Of a stretch of 55,644 bases of DNA, positions 36,276 to 45,532 are shown one piece after another. Origin of the DNA: an uncultured Bacteroidales bacterium (GTDB lineage Bacteria; Bacteroidota; Bacteroidia; Bacteroidales; UBA932); assembly GCA_949296645.1 (NCBI GenBank), contig CASFPH010000013.1, positions 1-55,644 on the forward strand. The letters are read 5' to 3'. The position numbers and the translations under genes are program-made. The notes beneath the pieces were generated by a model. The model was given only the letters and a program-made list of their open reading frames with translations. It ran no database searches and was not told the origin of the DNA. Each line of letters opens with the position of its first letter. The first letter of the stretch is position 1.

Positions 36276-36866
36276 TTATTTCAGGACTTTCGATCTGAAC
36301 TTGTTGAACAGCACGATCAGATAGCCAAGTGCTATGAATGCTCCGGGTGCAAGAACGAAAATCAGGATTCCGTCACCGTCTATGAATTTGTATCCGAATG
36401 CGGAACCGGAGCCCAATATCTCCCTTACAAGACCGAGAAGCGTCAGGGAACAAGTAAAACCGAGTCCCATGCCGATTCCGTCAAGACCTGAATCAAGCAC
36501 TCCGTTCTTCGATGCAAAGGCTTCCGCCCTTCCCAGAACAATACAGTTCACCACGATCAGCGGTATGAAAAGTCCCAGCGTCTCATACAGGGAAGACATA
36601 TACGCCTGCATCACAAGCTGCACAAGAGTAACGAAAGATGCGATAATCACTATGTATGCCGGAATTCTGACTTTCGCCGGAATAAGGCCGGCCAACAAGG
36701 AAATAAACATGTTGGAAAGGAAAAGAACGGCTGTAGTTGCAAGCCCCATACCCATTCCGTTTATTGCGGAAGTCGTTGTACCCAATGTAGGGCACATTCC
36801 GAGCAAAAGCACGAATGTCGGATTTTCCTTTATTATCCCTTTTGTTATTATAGAAAGCCTGCTCAT
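36276..36866 (-). CDS. rnfE: Rnf/Rsx electron transport complex subunit E
   Basis: 196 residues, six predicted membrane helices, homologous to RnfA. It has the family motif NPTFVLLLGMCPTLGTT near the N terminus with the conserved cysteine. The start overlaps the rnfG stop by four bases, implying coupling. It forms part of the ion-moving membrane core of ferredoxin:NAD+ oxidoreductase. Confidence 0.96.
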   Translation of the reverse strand: MSRLSIITKGIIKENPTFVLLLGMCPTLGTTTSAINGMGMGLATTAVLFLSNMFISLLAGLIPAKVRIPAYIVIIASFVTLVQLVMQAYMSSLYETLGLFIPLIVVNCIVLGRAEAFASKNGVLDSGLDGIGMGLGFTCSLTLLGLVREILGSGSAFGYKFIDGDGILIFVLAPGAFIALGYLIVLFNKFRSKVLK

Positions 36867-37444
36867 TTTTTATCCTCCTTGATTTTTTCAAAAACCTTAT
36901 AGGCAGTCGCCACTGCATCGCAGAAAGCTCTTGATGTTATGGTTGATGCCGTTATAGCATCGACATCGCCTCCATCCTTCTTAACGGAAAGATTGAAGTC
37001 CGCCGGATTCTTGCCGTTGAACTGAAGGCTGAAATCGCTTTTAGACTGCTGCATCTTGTCTCCCAGACCCGGAGTTTCAGCATGAGAAATAACAGATGTA
37101 TTGAATATTTTTCCGTCAGCCTCGAAACCGACCATCAAGACTATTGTACCGCCGAATCCCTTGTTCGTAAATGACTCCACCGCATAACCGACAGTCTTGC
37201 CGTCCTTTGAAGCCGGGTAAACCTTTATCTGTTTCCCTTCTGACTCAACCATAAACACATCGTCTGAAGGATTATTGTCGAATTCAGGCAAAACACCTGC
37301 TATCGCATTATTTATCTTGGCCTTGTTAGCGGCCTCAATAGGGTCCTTAGTTACTGAATAAGCCACTGCAAGAAACGCAGACGTGACAAGACAAACAATT
37401 GTCAGCGTCAGCACCATATTTTTGAATGAAGATTCCTTAGCCAT
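36863..37444 (-). CDS. rnfG: Rnf/Rsx electron transport complex subunit G (FMN-binding)
   Basis: 193 residues. One N-terminal membrane helix, then a periplasmic FMN-binding domain. The covalent flavin site corresponds to DAITASTITS (162-171) with Thr168 as the likely acceptor. The usual SGAT is TAST here, so the glycine is replaced while the threonine is kept. It overlaps rnfD by eight bases and rnfE by four. Confidence 0.95.
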   Translation of the reverse strand: MAKESSFKNMVLTLTIVCLVTSAFLAVAYSVTKDPIEAANKAKINNAIAGVLPEFDNNPSDDVFMVESEGKQIKVYPASKDGKTVGYAVESFTNKGFGGTIVLMVGFEADGKIFNTSVISHAETPGLGDKMQQSKSDFSLQFNGKNPADFNLSVKKDGGDVDAITASTITSRAFCDAVATAYKVFEKIKEDKK

Positions 37445-38441
37445 GTTTCACCTCCTTTCCGAACCGTACAGGTTTGAAATATTTGTTCAAAAGCGGAACC
37501 GTAGAGTTCATTATAAGTATTGCAAAAGAAATTCCTTCAGGATATGCTCCGAAATTACGTATGAGCACGGTTATGACACCTATACCGATACCGTATATGA
37601 TCATGCCCTTGTTGCTCATCGGAGAAGTCACATAATCGGTAGCCATGAATATCGAACCGAGCAACACACCACCCGTCAGTACGCTGAATACAGGATCCGT
37701 ATACTGTTCAGGGTTTACAAGCCACAGAATGCCTGAAAAAACCATTACGGTACCTATGATTGCAAGCGGAATATGCGGTTTGATCACCTTTCTGTAAAGC
37801 AGATAGGCAAAACCGAGAAGCAGCGCAAGTGCCGAAACCTCTCCAACGGAACCGCCTATCTTGGTATACAGCATTTCAAGATATGAAAAATCGTTCTGGC
37901 CGTATATCTCGGTAAGTGTCATGCCTTTTGCCAGACCTTCCTTCACGATAGCAAGAGGAGTCGCTCCCGTCACGGCATCAACACCTGGACGGAACCAGGA
38001 GTCAGGAATCGTGGTATAGTCGGTCATTATAACCGGAAACGATATCAACAGAAAGACACGTCCCACCAATGCCGGATTGAACAGATTCTGGCCGAGTCCC
38101 CCGAAAGTCATCTTGGCTATTCCTATAGCCACTACGGAACCTATGAACATTATCCACCACGGAGCATTGGGAGGAAGGTTCAACGCAAGCAGAACTCCGG
38201 TAAGGGCCGCAGAATAATCCCCTATCGTCACTTTGGTCTTCATCAGATACTTCTGGATGAGATATTCTACCGCCACACATGTAAGAGCTCCTACAAGTGC
38301 CAGCTTTATGGCAGAAAATCCGAAAAAATATATCGAGACAAGAAGCGACGGGGACAAGGCAATTATCACATCCCTCATCAGGCTTCCGGTAGATTCATCG
38401 CCATGAATATGCGGTGAAGGCGAAACTAACAATCTCTTCAT
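37437..38441 (-). CDS. rnfD: Rnf/Rsx electron transport complex subunit D
   Basis: 334 residues, about nine or ten membrane helices. The second covalent FMN site is the TGAT motif at 158-161 (Thr161) in GVDAVTGATPLAI. The N-terminal SPSPHIHGDESTGSLMRDVI stretch is typical. It is a membrane subunit carrying flavin in the electron path between ferredoxin and NAD. Confidence 0.96.
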   Translation of the reverse strand: MKRLLVSPSPHIHGDESTGSLMRDVIIALSPSLLVSIYFFGFSAIKLALVGALTCVAVEYLIQKYLMKTKVTIGDYSAALTGVLLALNLPPNAPWWIMFIGSVVAIGIAKMTFGGLGQNLFNPALVGRVFLLISFPVIMTDYTTIPDSWFRPGVDAVTGATPLAIVKEGLAKGMTLTEIYGQNDFSYLEMLYTKIGGSVGEVSALALLLGFAYLLYRKVIKPHIPLAIIGTVMVFSGILWLVNPEQYTDPVFSVLTGGVLLGSIFMATDYVTSPMSNKGMIIYGIGIGVITVLIRNFGAYPEGISFAILIMNSTVPLLNKYFKPVRFGKEVKHG

Positions 38442-38467
38442 AGTACTACTGGTCTTTATTTTCTACA

Positions 38468-39802
38468 CTATTTTTTAGGTCTGCTCCTCATTATCTTCAT
38501 CACGGCAGCCTTCGAATTCCTTATTACATCAAGCAACGGGATGTTGGCAGGACAGGTATAGGAGCAGCACCCGCATTCGATACAGTCGTAGACATGCTCC
38601 TGTTCAAGTTCATCTGTCATTCCACGTCTTCCCAATTTATTCAGAAGATATGGTTCAAGACCCATTGGACAGGCGGAAACACACTTTCCGCATCTTATGC
38701 AATTGCTTTCCTCGGTCCTCTTTGTCTCCTTCTCAGTCATCAGAAGAAGCGATGAGGTACCTTTCAACGTTGCCGCCGAAAGATTCGAGACGGCCTTGCC
38801 CATCATGGGACCGCCGCTTATGATTTTCATACATTCGTCAGGAATTCCGCCTACAGCCTCAAGGATCGAGGATATCATGGTTCCCGCCCTCAATCTGAAA
38901 TTATGCTGCTGAGGAAGACATCTTCCCGTAATAGTAACAATGCCTTCGAAAAGAGGTTTGTTTTTCTGTACAGCCTCATATACTGCCACCGCGGTACCGA
39001 CATTCTGGACTACGGCGCCAACATCGATAGGCAGTGCCATTGACGGGACCTCTCTTCCGGTAACAGCCTTGATAAGCTGCTTTTCACCTCCCTGAGGATA
39101 TTTTTTCTTCAACGGGACAATTTCAATATCCCTGTATTGATCCCTGAACTCACCGAGTTTGGATATTGCAGCAGGCTTGTTGTCCTCGATGCCGATATAT
39201 GCCTTTTCCAGACCGAGGGCTTTCATCATTATGCGCGTTCCTACAAGGAGCTGCTCGGGCATCTCAAGCATAAGCCTGTAGTCAGAAGTCAGAAACGGCT
39301 CGCATTCGGCGCCGTTGATTATCAGATATTCTGCCTTCTTTCCCGGAGGCGGGGATAACTTTACATTTGTAGGGAAGGTAGCACCACCAAGACCCACGAT
39401 ACCGCATTCCGCAATTCTTGCAACTATCTCTGAAGAAGAATAGGGAATCTCTCTAACTATCGTATCAGTCCTGTCAATCGTATCCAGCCACTCATCTCCA
39501 TTAACTTCAATGACAACCGTCATCACCTTGTTTCCGGCGAGATCGGCATAAGGCTCTACGCTTTTTACAGTTCCGGAAAACGGGGAATGGACTGCAGCCG
39601 AAATAAAACCTGAAGGTTTGCCCAGCAACTGTCCCACTTTCACGGTATCCCCGGGAGAGACCACAGGCTCAGCCGGAGCACCAAGATGCTGCGCCATGGA
39701 TACATATCCTGTTTCAGGAAGCGGGAACTGCTCTATTGCAGCATTTTCCGAAATTTTAGAATCATTCGGATGAATTCCGCCTTTTGAAAATGTTCTGCTC
39801 AT
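38468..39802 (-). CDS. rnfC: Rnf/Rsx electron transport complex subunit C
   Basis: 444 residues. A peripheral subunit that binds NADH and FMN, with a RnfC barrel-sandwich-like start (GGIHPNDSKISENAAI) and the flavin/NAD loop GLGGATFPTNVKL near 138. Two CxxCxxCxxxC sets start at Cys368 and Cys407 for 4Fe-4S clusters. It lies 34 bases after rnfB and 26 before rnfD. Confidence 0.96.
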   Translation of the reverse strand: MSRTFSKGGIHPNDSKISENAAIEQFPLPETGYVSMAQHLGAPAEPVVSPGDTVKVGQLLGKPSGFISAAVHSPFSGTVKSVEPYADLAGNKVMTVVIEVNGDEWLDTIDRTDTIVREIPYSSSEIVARIAECGIVGLGGATFPTNVKLSPPPGKKAEYLIINGAECEPFLTSDYRLMLEMPEQLLVGTRIMMKALGLEKAYIGIEDNKPAAISKLGEFRDQYRDIEIVPLKKKYPQGGEKQLIKAVTGREVPSMALPIDVGAVVQNVGTAVAVYEAVQKNKPLFEGIVTITGRCLPQQHNFRLRAGTMISSILEAVGGIPDECMKIISGGPMMGKAVSNLSAATLKGTSSLLLMTEKETKRTEESNCIRCGKCVSACPMGLEPYLLNKLGRRGMTDELEQEHVYDCIECGCCSYTCPANIPLLDVIRNSKAAVMKIMRSRPKK

Positions 39803-39836
39803 GATATAGCAAATTACTTTTGTTACCTTTTAAAGA

Positions 39837-40712
39837 CTAAGATTCCTTGACTCCCTCCGTTGCAGCAGCCTCTGTATCCGGTCTGCTCACCTTGGGTGGG
39901 AAATTGACGGCATGTATGGCTCCTGTAGGACATTCGTCAACACATTTCCTGCAAAGCCTGCACTTATTGAAATCTATATATGCAAGATTATTTTCAACGG
40001 TTATTGCACCGAAAGGACATGCCTTCTCGCATTTCCTGCAACCAATGCAGGCAGCAGAACATGCTTTCCTGGCAACCGCTCCCTTGTCCTTGCTTGAACA
40101 TGCCACATAGACTCTCCGGTTTTTCGGCCCCTTGTTCCTCAATTCTATTATTGAGCGCGGACAAGCCTTCACGCACGCGCCGCAAGCAGTACAAAGGTCA
40201 TCATCCACCTCAGGAAGTCCTGTATTGGGATTCATCCTGATTGCACCGAATGAACATGCCGAAACACAGTCCCCTTCGGAAAGGCATCCGAAAGAACACC
40301 CTGTATCTCCTGTGTAAAGAGAAGCCTTGATTCTGCACGAAGAATACCCGTCATAAAATGATGTTTTCGGTCTGTTGTCACAGTTTCCGCTACATCTGAC
40401 TACTGCAACCATCGGAGCTTTTTCCTTCACCTCCAGGCCAAGTTTGCCGGCTATTCTGGACATGACGGCATTTCCTCCAACAGGACAGAAATTGTTATCC
40501 AGGTTACCGGCCTTGACACAGGACTCCGCAAAAGCCCTGCAGCCTGCATAGCCGCAGCCTCCGCAATTCGCGCCCGGAAGACACGATTCAACTTCATCGA
40601 TGCGAGGATCTTCCTCAACCTTGAATTTCTGGGCAACGAAGTAAAGTACGACTGCCAGAAGAAGCCCGAGCAGGCTCAAAGTCACTACCGTAAAAATAAT
40701 CGTATTCATCAC
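39837..40712 (-). CDS. rnfB: Rnf/Rsx electron transport complex subunit B
   Basis: 291 residues. An N-terminal membrane helix (~5-27), then the 4Fe-4S motif with Cys44, Cys50, Cys53 and Cys58, followed by several ferredoxin-type CxxCxxCxxxC sets. It is the entry point for electrons from ferredoxin. It is longer than the ~190-residue proteobacterial RsxB because of extra cluster-binding domains, like other anaerobe RnfB proteins. The start overlaps rseC by four bases. Confidence 0.96.
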   Translation of the reverse strand: MMNTIIFTVVTLSLLGLLLAVVLYFVAQKFKVEEDPRIDEVESCLPGANCGGCGYAGCRAFAESCVKAGNLDNNFCPVGGNAVMSRIAGKLGLEVKEKAPMVAVVRCSGNCDNRPKTSFYDGYSSCRIKASLYTGDTGCSFGCLSEGDCVSACSFGAIRMNPNTGLPEVDDDLCTACGACVKACPRSIIELRNKGPKNRRVYVACSSKDKGAVARKACSAACIGCRKCEKACPFGAITVENNLAYIDFNKCRLCRKCVDECPTGAIHAVNFPPKVSRPDTEAAATEGVKES

Positions 40713-41131
40713 TGTATCACTTTCCTTATTTCAAATTCGGTTTTTCCAGCTATTCTGTTACGGAACAGATATATGAAGAAATAATACATACCCACAGCAA
40801 GTATCGACACAAGTGCCGCCACCGGCTCATCCAACCCACAACCAGACAAAGTTAATAATAAAACCAATATAATTGTCAAAGGAATTACATAAGATATAAG
40901 CACAGCCTTATAACCGGACGATTTTTTCATGACCAGCATGACAGTCTCTCCTCTGACATAACTCTCACCATTTCTGTCGATGGCATCGACGGCCTTTATT
41001 TTCGAATCAGAGATTTCACATACTGTTCTTGCATGGCATGAAGAACACATGGATTCACTCTTCAGCAAGACACGTATTCTGTTACCGTTGATTTCGGAAA
41101 CAGTTCCGATATGTTCTATTCTGTCTTTCAT
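40709..41131 (-). CDS. rseC: RseC/MucC-family SoxR-reducing-type protein
   Basis: 140 residues. An N-terminal cytoplasmic domain with Cys29, Cys32 and Cys38 (CSSCHARTVC), then two membrane helices (~76-96 and ~103-120). RseC proteins are encoded with rnf/rsx genes in several groups and are linked to SoxR reduction or to redox coupling of the complex; the exact job here is unproven. It overlaps rnfB by four bases, so it is part of the operon. Confidence 0.88.
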   Translation of the reverse strand: MKDRIEHIGTVSEINGNRIRVLLKSESMCSSCHARTVCEISDSKIKAVDAIDRNGESYVRGETVMLVMKKSSGYKAVLISYVIPLTIILVLLLTLSGCGLDEPVAALVSILAVGMYYFFIYLFRNRIAGKTEFEIRKVIQ

Positions 41132-41143
41132 TCTTTGAAACCG

Positions 41144-42007
41144 TTATTTGATTTTGGACTCAAGAGGAAATTTGAGTCCAGAGAACCCGGATAATTTTCC
41201 CCTGACAGTACCTACTATTATAGGAGATTCGAAAAGCAGAGGTACCCTGTTTCTGTCATCCGTAACCCAGATTATCATTTCCTCCTTGCCGGAAAACACC
41301 TCTCCGGCAACCAGACGTGCGGCGAATTTCATTGCACGGAACGTACCCAATGGCTTTACGGTAATGACCTCCTTGCCCAGATATTTGAAATAAAGTTCGA
41401 AAATCTCCTCGTCGATTGCAAAGGATATAGGTTGCTCCACATTAAGCGGAATTCTGTCGAAATCCATATTTCGTGAAAAATAAAAAAGCGAAAGAAGGTC
41501 GAATGTACATATCCTGCCTGGCAATATGGTATCCAGAGGCTGATAATCCATTTTTTTTACCCTTGCACTTATCTCATGCGTCCTATCATTGAAATAATAA
41601 TGATTGGTAACCCGATACTTCCCTTCGGAAACGTTTCTGTGAAAATATATGGGTCTGCAGTTGTCACCGTAGAACTTCGCCTCATAATAATCACGAACCT
41701 TGAAGAGTCTGTCGAATACAGGAGTCGTACTTCCCCAGACCTTGGAATGGAAAGCCGGACGGCCTTCATTTGTAAAACCGCTCAAAAGCACGGTAGCGGA
41801 ACCTACATCAGTGCTTATGCCTCCCCACCTGTAGTTTACGACATATTTCAGCTTCTCCCCGGGTTTGAAGGCCAGACTGTCTTCCGAAATCATCCTGACC
41901 TCCATGCAGTCCCTCTTCTTTTTATAATCATAATCCTCCGCAGTTATCTTCTGGGCATATGATGCCAGCGACAGAAACATGGCAAATACAGTTCCTATAT
42001 ACTTCAT
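41144..42007 (-). CDS. DUF3108-domain exported protein
   Basis: 287 residues from the ATG at 42007, which gives a signal peptide (MKYIGTVFAMFLSLASYAQ) with no lipobox. The rest is beta-rich and matches the DUF3108 pattern (AFKPGEKLKYVVNYRWGGISTDVGSATV, then YFHRNVSEGKYRV). DUF3108 proteins are common in Bacteroidetes, probably periplasmic or outer-membrane associated, and have no established function. It sits 13 bases after dnaB and 12 before rseC. Confidence 0.78.
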   Translation of the reverse strand: MKYIGTVFAMFLSLASYAQKITAEDYDYKKKRDCMEVRMISEDSLAFKPGEKLKYVVNYRWGGISTDVGSATVLLSGFTNEGRPAFHSKVWGSTTPVFDRLFKVRDYYEAKFYGDNCRPIYFHRNVSEGKYRVTNHYYFNDRTHEISARVKKMDYQPLDTILPGRICTFDLLSLFYFSRNMDFDRIPLNVEQPISFAIDEEIFELYFKYLGKEVITVKPLGTFRAMKFAARLVAGEVFSGKEEMIIWVTDDRNRVPLLFESPIIVGTVRGKLSGFSGLKFPLESKIK

Positions 42008-42020
42008 GACTATCATTTGA

Positions 42021-43502
42021 TCAAAACTGTTTGTCAAAATTTTCATTTATTTCGAATGCTTCGCTGTTCAGTTTGGAACTGAACGTTTCAACAGCAGAAC
42101 CGGAATAAGGAGTATCGAGTGCAGAATCCGTAACATCCACGAACTTTACCTCGGAACTTCTGAACCTCATAGGGACATCGCACACGGCTCCGTTCCTGTG
42201 CTTGGCGATTATTATTTCAGCCATTCCTTTCTGAGTAGGATCCTCATCAAGACCGTAATAATCCGGTCTGTGGATAAACATCACGATATCCGCATCCTGC
42301 TCTATCGCACCGGATTCCCTGAGGTCGCTCAATTGCGGACGCTTCTGGCCTCCTCTTGTCTCCACCGCACGGCTAAGCTGTGAAAGTGCGATTATAGGTA
42401 TGTCCAGTTCCTTCGCTATGGCCTTCAGCGATCTTGAAATGGTAGACACTTCCTGTTCCCTCATGCCTTTCAGTTCCGGAGGTCCTGTCATAAGCTGCAG
42501 ATAGTCTATTATGATGGCCTTTACTCCGGCATTTGAAACAAGCCTTCTCGCTTTTGAACGGAACTCGTATATCGAAAGAGACGGAGTGTCATCTATATAC
42601 AACGGAGCATTGGAAAGATCAGCAAGTCTCTCGTTCAGCTGCACCCACTCATGCTGCGCCAGTTTCCTTCCTCCCTTTATCTTGTCCCCGTCCAGTCCGG
42701 TCTCACTTATCATAAGACGCTTGACAAGCTGGACAGACGACATTTCAAGTGAAAAAACAGCAACAGGTATCTTATGGTCAACAGCCATGTTCCTGGCCAT
42801 CGTCAGCACGAATGCCGTCTTACCCATGGATGGTCTGGCAGCAATAATTATCATATCCGACTTCTGCCATCCCAATGTCACCCGGTCTATTCCGGTATAT
42901 CCTGAAGGTATTCCGCTGAGTCCGTCCTCCCTTGTCTGAACCGACTGGAGTTCATCTATCGCAAGACTTATGACATCGTGTACCGGCATGGTCTCACGCT
43001 TCATATTCTTGTCCGCGAGAGTGAAAAGTTTCTGCTGGGCTCCGTCAAGAAGATCATCGACCGAAATGCTGTCATCATATGAATCCCTCTGGATTTCGTG
43101 TGAAATGTTTATCAGTTCCCTCTGTATATATTTCTCCAGCAGAATCTTGACATGATAATCTATATGGGCGGCAGCCCCTATCTTCATGCTCAGCTGGGAA
43201 AGATAATACGGTCCTCCAACCTCTTCAAGCGTACCGTTTTTCTTCAGTTCTTCTGCTACGGTGAATATGTCAACCGGATCATGCCTTGTAGCCAAAGCAG
43301 CTATGGCACTGAAGATTTTCTGATTGTCCGGCTTATAAAAACATTCCGGGATCAAAGCGTCCAGAACATCGGAAACGGCTGACGGTTCGAGCAGCAATGC
43401 TCCGAGAACAGCTTCTTCCACATCTATAGCCTGAGGTGGGGTTTTCCCCATTTCCAGTCCGACAACGTCAATTTTGTTACCTGCCTGAGTTTTCTTTGCC
43501 AT
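42021..43502 (-). CDS. dnaB: replicative DNA helicase DnaB
   Basis: 493 residues. The hexameric helicase of the replication fork. The N-terminal domain contains PPQAIDVEEAVLGALLLEP, and the RecA-like domain has Walker A ARPSMGKT (222-229), with IIIDYLQLM and the GAIEQDADIVMFIHRPDYY stretch. No intein interrupts it. It is unusually embedded in a long mixed gene run eight bases after an aminotransferase gene. Confidence 0.96.
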   Translation of the reverse strand: MAKKTQAGNKIDVVGLEMGKTPPQAIDVEEAVLGALLLEPSAVSDVLDALIPECFYKPDNQKIFSAIAALATRHDPVDIFTVAEELKKNGTLEEVGGPYYLSQLSMKIGAAAHIDYHVKILLEKYIQRELINISHEIQRDSYDDSISVDDLLDGAQQKLFTLADKNMKRETMPVHDVISLAIDELQSVQTREDGLSGIPSGYTGIDRVTLGWQKSDMIIIAARPSMGKTAFVLTMARNMAVDHKIPVAVFSLEMSSVQLVKRLMISETGLDGDKIKGGRKLAQHEWVQLNERLADLSNAPLYIDDTPSLSIYEFRSKARRLVSNAGVKAIIIDYLQLMTGPPELKGMREQEVSTISRSLKAIAKELDIPIIALSQLSRAVETRGGQKRPQLSDLRESGAIEQDADIVMFIHRPDYYGLDEDPTQKGMAEIIIAKHRNGAVCDVPMRFRSSEVKFVDVTDSALDTPYSGSAVETFSSKLNSEAFEINENFDKQF

Positions 43503-43510
43503 AGCACATT

Positions 43511-44713
43511 TTATATATATTTGTCAAGTACCCTTAATATGATTTCCGAAGCCGTGTCTATCTCATCGTCGGAAATAACAAGCGGAGGGGCTATTCTGAA
43601 CGATGCAGGATGGAAAAGGAACCAGTCCGTCATAACACCCTTGTCCAGAAGATCGAAAAGGATATCATGCGCCTTTTCAGCCGAACCCACATCCACAGCC
43701 ATCAGAAGTCCGGCATTCCTTATCTCACGCACCGCAGGATGACTCCCGATAGCATTTCTGAATCTTCCTGCCTTGGCATCCACATGTCCGGTTATTCCTG
43801 AATCCAATATATACTTCAGTGATGCATACGCAGCTGCACAACATACGGGGTGACCTCCGAAAGTCGTGATATGTCCAAGATGAGGATTTGTCTGCCACGC
43901 TTTCATCAACTCCGAAGACGTAACAAGCGCACCGAGCGGCATACCGCCGCCCAAAGCCTTTGCAAGCGTAATCATGTCAGGCACCACTCCGTATTTCTCA
44001 AATGCAAACAACGAGCCCGTTCTTCCGAAACCCGTCTGGATTTCATCAAAAATCAGGAAAGTACCTGTTTCATCACATCTTTTCCTCAATGCATGCAAAT
44101 AGCCTTCTCCGGGAACTATAACTCCTCCTTCAGCCTGTACAGGCTCTATTATCACGGCTGCTGTCCTTTCGGTAATCATTTCAAGGTCCTCGAAATTTCC
44201 GAAACGCATATGACGCACGTCAGGAAGAAGAGGTCTGAACGAATTCTTGAAATACTCAGAGCCGAGCATACTCAATGCTCCGTGAGAACTTCCGTGATAG
44301 GCATTTATGCAGCTTACAAGTTCCGTTCTGCCTGAAATTCGCTTGGCAAGCTTCAATGCCGCTTCATTTGCCTCGCTGCCCGAATTCACATAATACACCG
44401 AATCAAGCGATGCCGGAAGCACCGAAGCAAGCAATGCTGCATGCCTGACTTGAGGGGACTGTATTATTTCCCCGTATACCATAAGATGGGCATGTCTCTC
44501 GATTTGCTCCTTCACAGCGTCTATGACACACCTGTTCCCGTGTCCTATATTGCTGACCGACACGCCTGAAACAAGGTCGATATATCTCTTCCCGTCAGCC
44601 GAATAAAGAAAAACACCTTCCGCTCTCTGAATTTCAAGACCCAAAGGCGCAGAAGATGTTTGTCCCACATGTCTGAAGAAGAGATCCCTTAACAAAGGTC
44701 TTGCTTCTTCCAT
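43511..44713 (-). CDS. class III (ornithine/acetylornithine-type) PLP aminotransferase
   Basis: 400 residues. The PLP lysine is Lys252 in ITLAKALGGGMP, the cofactor aspartate is in FDEIQTGFGRTG (Asp223), and NSGSEANEAALKLAK marks the phosphate-binding part. Subgroup III members use omega-amino acids such as ornithine, acetylornithine or 4-aminobutyrate, but no arginine-synthesis gene is nearby to fix the substrate. It lies three bases after the zinc-ribbon gene. Confidence 0.85.
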   Translation of the reverse strand: MEEARPLLRDLFFRHVGQTSSAPLGLEIQRAEGVFLYSADGKRYIDLVSGVSVSNIGHGNRCVIDAVKEQIERHAHLMVYGEIIQSPQVRHAALLASVLPASLDSVYYVNSGSEANEAALKLAKRISGRTELVSCINAYHGSSHGALSMLGSEYFKNSFRPLLPDVRHMRFGNFEDLEMITERTAAVIIEPVQAEGGVIVPGEGYLHALRKRCDETGTFLIFDEIQTGFGRTGSLFAFEKYGVVPDMITLAKALGGGMPLGALVTSSELMKAWQTNPHLGHITTFGGHPVCCAAAYASLKYILDSGITGHVDAKAGRFRNAIGSHPAVREIRNAGLLMAVDVGSAEKAHDILFDLLDKGVMTDWFLFHPASFRIAPPLVISDDEIDTASEIILRVLDKYI

Positions 44714-44716
44714 ACA

Positions 44717-45532
44717 TTACTCCTCTTTTTCGAATTCCGAACTTACGATTATTCGACCGCAATATTCACATACTATGATCTTCTTGCTTAATGCAATCTC
44801 CAACTGCCTCTGGGGCGGTATCTTATTGAAACATCCGCCGCAGGCATCCCTTTTTACCGTAACTACCGCAAGTTTGTTTCTCGCATTCGATCTAACCTTA
44901 TGATATGCGTTCAGAAGTCTCTTGTCTATTTTTTCAGAAAGTTCATCCACTTTCCTGTTCAGAACTTCCTCTTCCTTGGAAGTTTCCTCGATTATCGATT
45001 CCAGTTCCTTTTTCTTGTTGTCAAGGTCCGTTTCCCTGTCCTGAAGCAGGACCTTCGTCTCGGCAAGCTGATTCTTTTTCTGTGCTGCCGACAAAGTGAA
45101 TTCCTTTATCCTCTTTTCCGCAAGCTGTATCTCCAGTCCCTGAAACTCTATTTCCTTCGTGATGGAATCATATTCACGGTTGTTTTTGACATTGTCTTTC
45201 TGGGATTCATACTTGGCTATAAGAGCCTTGCTGTTTTCTACATCATGTTTTTTCTGTGCAACATCCTTCTCCAGATCCTTGATTTCGGACTCCAAATTGG
45301 AAATTCTTGTCTTCAAACCCAGAATATGATCTTCCAAATCCTGTACTTCCAATGGAAGTTCTCCTCTCAGAAGATGTATTTTGTCTATTCTGGAGTCGGT
45401 TTGCTGCAACTCGTACAGCAGACGCAGTTTAACCTCCATGCTCACATCAGAATCGTTAACGCTTTTCTGAATCGAAATAAAGGTTTCATCGCCTGTCGGT
45501 GCGTCAAAAATTTTCTTTGTCATATCGGTCAT
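44717..45532 (-). CDS. coiled-coil protein with C-terminal C4 zinc ribbon
   Basis: 271 residues. Residues ~25-215 are almost entirely charged helix with heptad patterns, a long antiparallel coiled coil. The end has CGGCFNKIPP (Cys231, Cys234) and CEYCGR (Cys255, Cys258), a zinc ribbon of the zf-RING_7 type. Homologues are often encoded beside nif3, as here, but their role is not known; nucleic-acid binding is a guess. The start ATG at 45532 overlaps the nif3 stop in a TGATG arrangement. Confidence 0.85.
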   Translation of the reverse strand: MTDMTKKIFDAPTGDETFISIQKSVNDSDVSMEVKLRLLYELQQTDSRIDKIHLLRGELPLEVQDLEDHILGLKTRISNLESEIKDLEKDVAQKKHDVENSKALIAKYESQKDNVKNNREYDSITKEIEFQGLEIQLAEKRIKEFTLSAAQKKNQLAETKVLLQDRETDLDNKKKELESIIEETSKEEEVLNRKVDELSEKIDKRLLNAYHKVRSNARNKLAVVTVKRDACGGCFNKIPPQRQLEIALSKKIIVCEYCGRIIVSSEFEKEE

